Shown: positions 1 through 5,537 of the stretch, piece after piece | Position numbering within the stretch: the stretch's first letter is position 1 | Layout: each line of letters begins with the position of its first letter | Origin: JAFGGT01 sp036733165 | GTDB lineage: Archaea; Methanobacteriota_B; Thermococci; Methanofastidiosales; NM3 | Assembly (NCBI GenBank): GCA_036733165.1 | Contig: DAINBB010000022.1 | Span: 1 to 28,897 of the forward strand | Direction of reading: 5' to 3' | DNA length: 28,897 bases | The notes under the pieces: model-generated | The model's database searches: none | What the model saw: the letters and a program-made list of their open reading frames with translations, nothing else | What the model was told of the DNA's origin: nothing | Made by a program: the position numbers and the translations under genes

Positions 1-555
1 CCTGTAGAGGGCCGCGGCTATGCCATACGCCGCGAACATTCCGGCAGCTATGTCGGTGATCGCAAGCCCCACCTTCACCGGTGGACCATCCTTTTCGCCG
101 GTAATACTCATAATGCCGCTCATTCCCTGTATGACCTGGTCATACCCCGGCCTCTTCTTATATGGGCCGTCCTGTCCAAACCCCGAGATCGAGGCGTAGA
201 CTATCTTGGGATTTATCTTCTTTACCTGGTCATAGTCTATCCCCAGCCTGGTGGCGACACCGGGCCTGAAGTTCTCAACCACTATGTCGGCATTCCTGAC
301 AAGATTGTTTAGGATCTCTTTTCCCTTCTCGCTCTTCAGATTAAGTGTCATGCTCTTCTTGTTCCTATTGACACTCAGAAAGTAAGAAGATACGCCGTTC
401 ACAAAAGGGGGGCCCCATGCGCGGGAATTGTCCCCTATGCCTGGCACTTCTATCTTTATGACATCGGCACCTTGGTCAGCCAACATCGTTGTGCAGAAAG
501 GACCTGAGAGTGCCTGTGTTAGGTCGATGACCTTGATTCCTTCTAGTACGCTCAT
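1..555 (-). CDS. CaiB/BaiF (family III) CoA-transferase, N-terminal part, cut by window edge
   Basis: The reading frame runs from an ATG at 555 to base 1 without a stop (185 codons), against roughly 400 residues for a full family member, so the C-terminal half lies outside the window. The N-terminus (MSVLEGIKVIDLTQALSGP) and the segments VENFRPG and ISGFGQDGPY are typical of family III CoA-transferases. The motif VGLAITDIAAG places Asp168 where the family has its catalytic aspartate (Asp169 in formyl-CoA transferase). These enzymes move CoA between an acyl-CoA and a free acid in the cytoplasm. The substrate cannot be read from this fragment; aryl or amino-acid-derived acyl-CoAs would suit the PaaK and 2-oxoacid oxidoreductase genes in the window. 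The gene is transcribed away from tRNA-Ala. Family call is firm, substrate unknown. Confidence 0.88.
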   Translation of the reverse strand, partial: MSVLEGIKVIDLTQALSGPFCTTMLADQGADVIKIEVPGIGDNSRAWGPPFVNGVSSYFLSVNRNKKSMTLNLKSEKGKEILNNLVRNADIVVENFRPGVATRLGIDYDQVKKINPKIVYASISGFGQDGPYKKRPGYDQVIQGMSGIMSITGEKDGPPVKVGLAITDIAAGMFAAYGIAAALYR

Positions 556-629
556 CACGACACCTTGCACAAATGTAGTGATGCCAAATATAAAATTTAT
601 GCAAACAAATCATGAATTGTAACAAAACA

Positions 630-640
630 TTTTAAAATAG
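630..640 (+). promoter_or_regulatory. TATA box of tRNA-Ala
   Basis: TTTTAAAATA-like sequence centred about 25 nt before the first base of tRNA-Ala (660), the distance expected for an archaeal TATA box. Confidence 0.45.
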
Positions 641-659
641 ATTGCTCAATTGGACTTGG

Positions 660-736
660 GGGCTCGTGGATTAGTCTGGAATATCGCTGCCTTCGCAAGG
701 CAGAGACCTCGGGTTCAAATCCCGACGAGTCCACCA
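660..736 (+). tRNA. tRNA-Ala(CGC), 3' CCA encoded
   Basis: The acceptor stem GGGCTCG (660-666) pairs with CGAGTCC (726-732) with one G-U. The anticodon stem CTGCC/GGCAG encloses the loop TTCGCAA, giving anticodon CGC, which reads the alanine codon GCG. The T arm has TTCAAAT flanked by GC pairs. The discriminator is A733 and CCA is encoded at 734-736. There is no intron. A T-run at 740-745 follows as a likely terminator. The open frame over it on the minus strand (with a TRRDLNPR motif) is the usual false translation of a tRNA gene. Confidence 0.95.
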
Positions 737-739
737 TAA

Positions 740-745
740 TTTTTT
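740..745 (+). terminator. T-run after tRNA-Ala
   Basis: Six thymines start 4 nt after the encoded CCA. Archaeal RNA polymerase terminates on such tracts. Confidence 0.5.
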
Positions 746-812
746 AATAAAGTACTGGCCGATATTGGTGCCGAATATAGAGTTGATAAGAAGAAATGAT
801 GGGATGTCCTTT

Positions 813-1748
813 TCAGACATCCACTTCAAGCCCAAGTTTTTTCTCAAATTCCTTGTACCTGTTCCTGACGGTGACCTCAGTGACCTTCGCCACTTCGGCA
901 ACCTCCTTTTGGGTCCTGCGTTCGCCTTCCTGGATGCTGGCTATGTACAGGGCAGCGGCCGATGTGCCCATAGGTCCCTTTCCGGACGTCAGTCCCGCCT
1001 TGAAGGCCTGCTGAAGGATCTCTACCGCCCTTCTCTGGACCTTTGGCGAGAGGCCAAGCTTTGATGAGAATCTTGGAATGTAACTGATCGGATTCGTGGG
1101 TGCGAGCTCCAACTGCAACTGGAACGATATGAAACGGTAGCTTCTGCCGATCTCCTTTCTGGAGACGTGGGAAACCTCCTCGATCTCGTTCAACGTCCTT
1201 GGGATTCCCGCCTTCCTGCAGGCGGCGTATACGGCCGCTGCGGTCACGCTCTCGATGGACCTTCCCCTGATGAGTCCCGCGTCAAGGGCGTTCCTGTATA
1301 TGACGGCGGCATCCTCCTTTATCGTGTTCGGCAGCCTAAGGTTGGAACAGAGACGATTCAGCTCGACGAGGGCGAAGGACAGGTTCCTTTCCGCCGCGTC
1401 ATTGACCCTTATCCTCTTTTGCCACTTCCTCAATCTGTAGATCTGGGACCTGCTCCCAGAACTGATGTCCTTCCCATATATGTCCCTGTCCCTCCAGTCT
1501 ATCATGGTGGAAAGACCCTTGTCATGTATGGTAAAGGTAGACGGAGCGCCCGTTCTGGCCCTGTTGTTCTTTTGATCGAGGTCAAAGGCCCTCCATTCGG
1601 GCCCCCTGTCGACAATATCCTTCTTTATCACCAGACCGCAATCAAGGCATACAGTCTCAGCCCGATTGAAGTCCTTGATGAGCCTAGTACTGCCACAGTC
1701 CGGACATCTGGCATTATACTTGGTATCCTTTGCTTCAGTCTCAGCCAT
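813..1748 (-). CDS. tfb: Transcription initiation factor B (TFB)
   Basis: This 311-residue protein is the archaeal TFIIB homologue, which binds the TBP-TATA complex and recruits RNA polymerase. The N-terminal zinc ribbon uses Cys15, Cys18, Cys34 and Cys37 (CPDCG...CLDCG). The B-reader/linker follows, then two cyclin-like repeats (about residues 110-205 and 210-305). Each repeat has the recognisable pattern of AAxYxACR-like helices (AAAVYAACRKAGIPRT, then AAALYIASIQEGERRT) and the C-terminal helix-turn-helix EVTVRNRYKEF. Length is normal for the family. The ATG at 1748 is preceded by GAGGTAATGAC, a reasonable ribosome site. A TATA-like TATATAAA lies about 60-70 nt upstream on the minus strand (near 1809-1817). 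Archaea often have several TFB paralogues; whether this is the only copy cannot be told here. Confidence 0.97.
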   Translation of the reverse strand: MAETEAKDTKYNARCPDCGSTRLIKDFNRAETVCLDCGLVIKKDIVDRGPEWRAFDLDQKNNRARTGAPSTFTIHDKGLSTMIDWRDRDIYGKDISSGSRSQIYRLRKWQKRIRVNDAAERNLSFALVELNRLCSNLRLPNTIKEDAAVIYRNALDAGLIRGRSIESVTAAAVYAACRKAGIPRTLNEIEEVSHVSRKEIGRSYRFISFQLQLELAPTNPISYIPRFSSKLGLSPKVQRRAVEILQQAFKAGLTSGKGPMGTSAAALYIASIQEGERRTQKEVAEVAKVTEVTVRNRYKEFEKKLGLEVDV

Positions 1749-1807
1749 GTCATTACCTCTCTACAGGAAATGGTATCCTACTTTTTTAGAAAATTCCTGA
1801 TAGAAAT

Positions 1808-1817
1808 GTTTATATAG
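1808..1817 (-). promoter_or_regulatory. Likely TATA box of tfb
   Basis: On the minus strand the bases read CTATATAAAC. Transcription would start near 1787, leaving a leader of about 40 nt that contains the GAGGTAATG ribosome site. Confidence 0.4.
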
Positions 1818-1920
1818 GAATAGACTGTCTATTTAAAAATCTTTCGGTAAATTATTTATTATTATACATCTCCCTGTATACTAATTCATGCCATTAAGAA
1901 TAATAGTGGTCTAATAATAA

Positions 1921-1932
1921 GATTTATATTAT
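1921..1932 (+). promoter_or_regulatory. TATA box of tRNA-Gly
   Basis: GATTTATATTAT is centred about 29 nt before the first base of tRNA-Gly (1956), the right spacing for an archaeal promoter. Confidence 0.45.
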
Positions 1933-1955
1933 GCAATTGATTATGAAAGAGCTAT

Positions 1956-2026
1956 GCGGCTATAGTCTAGTGGTAGGACGGAGGCTTCCCAAGCCTTTAG
2001 CGCGGGTTCGAATCCCGCTAGCCGCA
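1956..2026 (+). tRNA. tRNA-Gly(CCC), used as integration target
   Basis: The acceptor stem GCGGCTA (1956-1962) pairs fully with TAGCCGC (2019-2025); the discriminator is A2026. The anticodon stem GAGGC/GCCTT closes the loop TTCCCAA, giving anticodon CCC for the glycine codon GGG. Length is 71 nt without intron. The next bases are CCT, so CCA is not encoded here. A perfect copy of the last 21 nt of the tRNA plus CC is found again at 3742-3764, where it is followed by A, restoring CCA. The gene therefore looks like the attachment site of the island that follows: it stays intact, but its original 3' flank has been displaced by 1.74 kb. Confidence 0.95.
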
Positions 2027-2028
2027 CC
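2006..2028 (+). repeat. attL-like direct repeat, 23 bp (tRNA-Gly T arm to CC)
   Basis: These bases cover the T arm and 3' acceptor strand of tRNA-Gly plus CC and are identical over 23 bp to 3742-3764. The flanking bases differ on both sides (G versus A before, T versus A after), so the identity ends sharply. That is the normal mark of site-specific integration into the 3' half of a tRNA gene. Confidence 0.85.
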
Positions 2029-2043
2029 TCAAAAAAATGGAAG

Positions 2044-2214
2044 TTATTTTATTTTAAAAGAATCTTCGATGTAGTAAAAATGTTCTCCAGAAATTTTGAT
2101 TCTAACTACATCTCTATAAAATCTTAAAAAGTTTTCAACATTATCTCTTGAATAATGGACTCCATGCAAGTCGTTGGAAAGCCCATAGATGATGGAAATA
2201 ATAAAAAAAGGAAA
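2044..2214 (-). pseudogene. Possible gene remnant inside the element (56 codons, no ATG)
   Basis: A minus-strand frame stays open from after a TGA (2215-2217) to a TAA (2044-2046). It contains protein-like segments such as NDLHGVHYSRDNVENFLRFY and VRIKISGEHFYYIEDSFKIK. It has no ATG; the only usual alternative start is a TTG at 2169, which would give a 41-residue peptide. An open frame of this length is less likely by chance in AT-rich DNA, where stops are frequent, and its residue mix looks real. It may be the 3' end of a gene cut during formation of the element, or a small protein. I recognise no family. Confidence 0.35.
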
Positions 2215-2302
2215 TCAAACTCTTTCATATGTTAAAAGGAAAAATACAGAAAAATTAATAATTTATTATATCAATTATTATTCATAAACTGATATAGTGA
2301 AC

Positions 2303-2767
2303 ATGATGGAAACCAAAATGACTCTTTCCTTACAAACGGATTCAGATGGTTTTATCACTCAAGAATGTCCTGAATGCAGAAGAAAATTCAAAATACAATA
2401 CACTGAACCTAAAAAAGGAGAAATGTTAAAATCATTATCTTATTGTCCTTATTGTGGATATAACGGAAAAGATTGTTTTTGGACCAGAGAACAAGTAGAA
2501 TATATTGAAAAAATGACTATGAATAGAATAGTAGGCCCTATGCTAGACAGGTTTGGCAGACAATTAGAACATATGTCCAATAGTTTTATGAAAATAGAAA
2601 CTTCAACTAGATATCAAAAACATGCAATAGCTCCAAAAGAGATTGAAGGATTAAGGAAATTTAACTTTAAATGTTGTATAGAACCAATAAAAATACTTGA
2701 AAATTGGGACTCCAATTTATACTGCATCATCTGTGGGAAGAGGGTCGAATTTAATGGTTGGAAATGA
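2303..2767 (+). CDS. Small zinc-ribbon protein of the tRNA-Gly element
   Basis: This 154-residue protein has an N-terminal four-cysteine zinc finger (CPECR, then CPYCG about 30 residues later). A helical middle follows (EQVEYIEKMTMNRIVGPMLDRFGRQLEHMS), then a second cysteine set near the C-terminus (KCCIEP, then LYCIICGKRV). Two zinc ribbons flanking a helical linker suggest a nucleic-acid or protein adaptor, but I do not recognise a named family. The ATG at 2303 is chosen because an AT-rich TATA-like stretch (about 2262-2272) lies some 30 nt upstream, consistent with a nearly leaderless mRNA. A GTG at 2297 is also in frame. The end overlaps the next gene by 14 nt, so the two are probably translated as a pair. 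Codon use is strongly A/T-biased. Function unknown. Confidence 0.7.
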   Translation: MMETKMTLSLQTDSDGFITQECPECRRKFKIQYTEPKKGEMLKSLSYCPYCGYNGKDCFWTREQVEYIEKMTMNRIVGPMLDRFGRQLEHMSNSFMKIETSTRYQKHAIAPKEIEGLRKFNFKCCIEPIKILENWDSNLYCIICGKRVEFNGWK

Positions 2768-3674
2768 ATCGAACAAATTGGCTTCTAGTCATGTTATTTC
2801 ATACGAGCAATTTGAAGCATCCTATAAACGGTATAGAGACTTTCTTGATAATGTACTTTCTGCCAATCATAAGGACTTTGGACAGCATTTAAGAATTTTT
2901 TTGATATTTTTTGAGAACGATATAATATTTAGGCCTATTGCCCAACAAATAAAGTCCCATCCAAATGTTAATATAGATTTATGGTGGCAAACAGCTCAAA
3001 AATCCACAAGCTCCTTTGTAGGAAGTGGGGATTTTGTTTTACCCGACGATGAAAATGAGAGATTGTCTTTATTATATCAACTCTGTATGGCCATAAATAC
3101 TGGTAAGATTCAATTGAACTCAATTGCAATGACTCTTTTTTATGGGAGAGGGTATGATGAGTGGGTAGACAAGTTTAATAATCATATTCTCAAACCAATG
3201 CTAAAATTATTAGATTATAAAATAGATGAAATTGAAAAAATACTAAGAAAGGAACATAAAAGAAAAGAAGAAATTAATGAGCAACAATATAGACGATACA
3301 TCAATCAATCCATTTATATTTATGGAAATAGCTATGGCAATGTCGCAACAGGAAATGCAGTAGTAGTTGATAACCACATAATTATAAATAGCGATGAGGA
3401 TTTGATAAATGCCTTAAGAATACTTAAATCATATGTTGAAAAAGAAGAATCCAATCCTTGTAATATTACAGAAGCTAATACTCTAATTGATGATTTAATT
3501 AAATTAACGATAAAAAATGGAAACAAAGTCGAATCTGCTGAAAAAGTAGATAAATTAATAAAAATCTGCCCTTGGATAAAAGTTAATTTGGCTCAGATCT
3601 CTAGGGGTGCTTTAGGAAGCATTGTGGCAGAAGGAGTTATTCAAGGAATTCGCTTTATAATCTTTGGTGCTTAG
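2754..3674 (+). CDS. Element-borne protein, possible AbiTii-like defence factor
   Basis: This 306-residue protein starts at the ATG inside the end of the preceding gene; the frame is open further upstream, but only a TTG is available there. The N-terminal half is helical (EQFEASYKRYRDFL to LLDYKIDEIEKIL). A charged, coiled-coil-like segment follows (IEKILRKEHKRKEEINEQ). Then comes an Asn/Gly-rich stretch with beta-type repeats (YIYGNSYGNVATGNAVVV), and a C-terminal region ending in a small hydrophobic helix (LGSIVAEGVIQGIRFIIFGA). The order helical domain, polar G/N loop, then helical region with hydrophobic tail resembles my memory of AbiTii-type abortive-infection proteins. That match is an impression, not a profile hit. 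No catalytic motif is evident. Being the main cargo of a small tRNA-integrated element fits a defence or addiction role. Confidence 0.65.
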   Translation: MVGNESNKLASSHVISYEQFEASYKRYRDFLDNVLSANHKDFGQHLRIFLIFFENDIIFRPIAQQIKSHPNVNIDLWWQTAQKSTSSFVGSGDFVLPDDENERLSLLYQLCMAINTGKIQLNSIAMTLFYGRGYDEWVDKFNNHILKPMLKLLDYKIDEIEKILRKEHKRKEEINEQQYRRYINQSIYIYGNSYGNVATGNAVVVDNHIIINSDEDLINALRILKSYVEKEESNPCNITEANTLIDDLIKLTIKNGNKVESAEKVDKLIKICPWIKVNLAQISRGALGSIVAEGVIQGIRFIIFGA

Positions 3675-3679
3675 TTGTC

Positions 3680-3724
3680 TATATTCAATAGATTGAAATA
3701 TGCAATTGGCATGTATATTCAATA
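3680..3724 (+). repeat. 11-bp direct repeat beside the right end of the element
   Basis: TATATTCAATA occurs at 3680-3690 and 3714-3724, 34 bp apart start to start, between the last element gene and attR. It could be a recombinase arm-binding site or a regulatory site; chance cannot be excluded in such AT-rich DNA. Confidence 0.4.
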
Positions 3725-3741
3725 AGTTCATAAAATAACAA

Positions 3742-3764
3742 GTTCGAATCCCGCTAGCCGCACC
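3742..3764 (+). repeat. attR-like direct repeat, 23 bp
   Basis: A perfect copy of 2006-2028 (3' end of tRNA-Gly plus CC). It is followed by A and a T-run (3766-3771). The native CCA and terminator of tRNA-Gly therefore seem to lie here, on the far side of the element. Confidence 0.85.
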
Positions 3765-3968
3765 ATTTTTTATCTACGATAATTTGGATTTTGGCAATCT
3801 CTGAAATAACTATGATTTTCAATGATAGAGAGACAATGTATCCAAGAATACGAAATCACAGAGCTATGGAAATATGAGAGCGAGAGATAATATATAATGG
3901 GGGTTAATGCCAACATAGGAAGTATGGGGCTACAAACCTATCTTGGCGATCCAATGTCAATATCCCAT
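3765..3968. other. Intergenic stretch between attR and the receiver gene
   Basis: After the T-run I find no open frame with a credible start, no tRNA fold and no repeat shared with the element. A TATA-like GATAATATATAATG lies near 3886-3899 on the plus strand, but nothing recognisable follows it. Confidence 0.4.
3766..3771 (+). terminator. Displaced T-run terminator of the original tRNA-Gly
   Basis: Six thymines directly follow the attR copy of the tRNA 3' end and CCA, as after tRNA-Ala. Before integration this would have ended the tRNA-Gly transcript. Confidence 0.4.
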
Positions 3969-4397
3969 TCATTCCGAATTTGAGAGGTATTGGCAGTATA
4001 ACCCTATGTTCTTTATCCTTTTCACAAAGTTTTCCACAGACTTCTCGACATAGAGATTGGCGCCCAGCGTATAACTCTTCTCGATGTCCTTTATATCAGA
4101 TGATGTAGTCAGCATTACAACCGGAATGTTCTTCGTTTCGCTGTTCTTCTTGATCCATTCCAAGACCTCAAGACCATTCAGTTTTGGCAATTTGATGTCC
4201 AGCAATATGAGGCCCAGATTCGAATTGATCTTGTTTTCGTATTTGCCAGTACCCTGAAGATATTCCAAAGCCTCATTTCCATCCTCCACCCAATCAATGT
4301 TATTCGTGACGCCGGATTTTTTTAGTTCCCTCATGATCAGATGTGCATGATCGGGGTCATCCTCTACCAATAATATATTAAATGCGTTAGATTTCAC
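3969..4397 (-). CDS. Single-domain response regulator (Rcp1-like receiver)
   Basis: The 142-residue protein is a lone receiver domain. It has the acidic pair Asp13-Asp14 (LLVEDDPDHAHLI), the phospho-acceptor Asp67 (LILLDIKLPKLNG), the Thr/Ser switch (VVMLTTSS) and the conserved Lys in LYVEKSV. The pattern LVEDDPDHAHLI...LDIKLPKLNGLEVLEWIK is that of Rcp1-like receivers that pair with phytochrome- or PAS-type kinases. There is no DNA-binding output domain, so the signal probably passes by protein contact. The GTG start at 4397 lies inside the last codons of the kinase gene (11-nt overlap), so kinase and receiver are co-transcribed and probably translationally coupled. Confidence 0.9.
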   Translation of the reverse strand: MKSNAFNILLVEDDPDHAHLIMRELKKSGVTNNIDWVEDGNEALEYLQGTGKYENKINSNLGLILLDIKLPKLNGLEVLEWIKKNSETKNIPVVMLTTSSDIKDIEKSYTLGANLYVEKSVENFVKRIKNIGLYCQYLSNSE

Positions 4398-5127
4398 TCA
4401 GATCAGCCTCCATATATGGAATTGTGAAGTAGAAGGTGCTTCCATGTCCCTTACTACTCTCAACCCAAATCTTTCCTCCGTAATGTTCAATGATCTTCTT
4501 TACAAATGCAAGGCCTACGCCGTTGCCTTTGGAATCTATGTCTCTTACTCTTTCAAATACTTTAAAAATTTTGTCGATATTTTCGGATTCTATGCCTATT
4601 CCATTGTCCCTTACATGGAAAATGACGCAATTATCCTGTCTTTCATACCCTACCTCTATTGAGGGTTCTCTCTGGTCTCCCATGAATATGACGGCGTTTT
4701 TTATTATGTTGTAAAATACCTCATTGAGGGCAGGTCTATCGTATACGACCGGAGGAAGCGACTTGTCAATAGCTATGTTCCAGTTGCTTATACCCTCTTC
4801 CTTGGAGATGTCATCAATGATCTTGCTTACCATCGTAAGGGATTCTATCTGCTCCTTTGGGGACTTTATCCTTCCTGCCCGCGATAGTTTCAAAAGGTCG
4901 TTGATAAGGGATTCCATCTTCTTCACATTTGCATCGATACGCTCAAGATAGTATCGTCCGTCCTTATCTAGAAGATCTTCGTAATCCTCCATGAGTATCT
5001 GTGTCATTCCCTGTATCGCCGTGAGGGGGGATCTCAGATCGTGGGAAATGGTATAGATGAAATTTTCGAGATCATCATTTTCCATTTCGGATCTTTCGCT
5101 GTTCGTATTTTTGTCATTGTCATTCAA
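4387..5127 (-). CDS. Histidine kinase lacking a sensor domain
   Basis: The protein contains a dimerisation/phospho-acceptor domain with ISHDLRSPLTAIQG (phospho-His about residue 29 from the chosen start). An HATPase domain follows with the N box (NEVFYNIIKNAV), G1 (VRDNGIGI), F box (IFKVFERV) and G2 (GNGVGLAFVKKIIEHYGG). No PAS, GAF or membrane segment precedes the His domain: at most about 28 polar residues come first. I chose the TTG at 5127 (MNDNDKN) because GAGGTG ends 7 nt upstream; an ATG at 5085 (MENDDLENF) is an alternative. Bare DHp-catalytic kinases of this kind usually take their signal from a separate sensor protein, or are remnants of a larger kinase. The kinase forms an operon with the receiver at 3969-4397. 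Confidence 0.88.
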   Translation of the reverse strand: MNDNDKNTNSERSEMENDDLENFIYTISHDLRSPLTAIQGMTQILMEDYEDLLDKDGRYYLERIDANVKKMESLINDLLKLSRAGRIKSPKEQIESLTMVSKIIDDISKEEGISNWNIAIDKSLPPVVYDRPALNEVFYNIIKNAVIFMGDQREPSIEVGYERQDNCVIFHVRDNGIGIESENIDKIFKVFERVRDIDSKGNGVGLAFVKKIIEHYGGKIWVESSKGHGSTFYFTIPYMEADLSEI

Positions 5128-5173
5128 TATTCTGCACCTCAATGAAAGGAAACATGGAAATATAAAACATCTA

Positions 5174-5184
5174 ATTATATATTA
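5174..5184 (-). promoter_or_regulatory. Possible TATA box of the kinase-receiver operon
   Basis: On the minus strand AATATATAATT lies about 50 nt before the TTG start of the kinase, giving a start of transcription near 5150 and a leader that contains GAGGTG. Confidence 0.35.
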
Positions 5185-5266
5185 TTTTCGGTAATTGAAG
5201 TATTAGTAGAATAATAAGTAAAATGTTTATTTACATTATAAATAGGTTCTTTATATTTACAGAAAG

Positions 5267-5278
5267 CTTTATAAAATC
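5267..5278 (+). promoter_or_regulatory. TATA box of tRNA-Pro
   Basis: CTTTATAAAATC is centred about 29 nt before the first base of tRNA-Pro. Confidence 0.5.
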
Positions 5279-5301
5279 AAAATAGCAGTTGAACTTTATC
5301 T

Positions 5302-5376
5302 GGGACCGTAGGGTAGCTTGGCCCATCCTTCTGGCTTTGGGAGCCAGTGACCTGCGTTCAAATCGCGGCGGTCCCA
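5302..5376 (+). tRNA. tRNA-Pro(TGG)
   Basis: The acceptor stem GGGACCG (5302-5308) pairs fully with CGGTCCC (5369-5375); the discriminator is A5376. The anticodon stem CTGGC/GCCAG closes the loop TTTGGGA, giving anticodon TGG for the proline codon CCA. CCT follows, so CCA is not encoded. No second copy of its 3' end was seen nearby, so this tRNA shows no sign of carrying an element in the window. A T-run at 5401-5407 follows. Confidence 0.95.
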
Positions 5377-5400
5377 CCTGTCACTGAACTGAAACAACTC

Positions 5401-5407
5401 TTTTTTT
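5401..5407 (+). terminator. T-run after tRNA-Pro
   Basis: Seven thymines start 25 nt after the tRNA end, a likely intrinsic terminator for archaeal RNA polymerase. Confidence 0.45.
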
Positions 5408-5537
5408 AGCATATAATATAATGATGTCGTTAACATGATAGGGCCCAATGGATGGGCGATCACTGCAAAATCCATAAAGGGAGAGGGATCCGAACTGGTG
5501 ATTACATTTTAATAACCAGCCCGCCATAAAGGAATTC

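Larger units (their letters stand above)
2006..3764 (+). mobile_element. Small integrated element in tRNA-Gly, no integrase visible
   Basis: The two 23-bp repeats are 1736 bp apart start to start. Between them the DNA is strikingly AT-rich, with codon use unlike the neighbours: AAA, ATA, AAT and TTA dominate, and only a few G+C-rich codons occur. It holds two overlapping plus-strand genes (2303-2767 and 2754-3674) and a possible minus-strand remnant (2044-2214). I see no tyrosine-recombinase motif in any frame, so the element is either mobilised in trans or has lost its integrase. Next to the right end, an 11-bp direct repeat TATATTCAATA occurs at 3680-3690 and 3714-3724, a possible arm-type recombinase site. 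Integration is well supported; present mobility is unknown. Confidence 0.8.

Noticed and set aside
671..901. Minus-strand open frame with WTRRDLNPRSLPCEG over tRNA-Ala
   Set aside because: This motif is the well-known false translation of tRNA genes; the tRNA fold is complete on the plus strand.
1167..1817. 216-codon plus-strand frame opposite tfb
   Set aside because: Shadow of TFB; no credible start context and no domain pattern.
1931..3708. Shared 9-mer ATGCAATTG before tRNA-Gly (1931-1939) and near attR (3700-3708)
   Set aside because: Too short and too AT-rich to count as a second repeat pair; likely chance.
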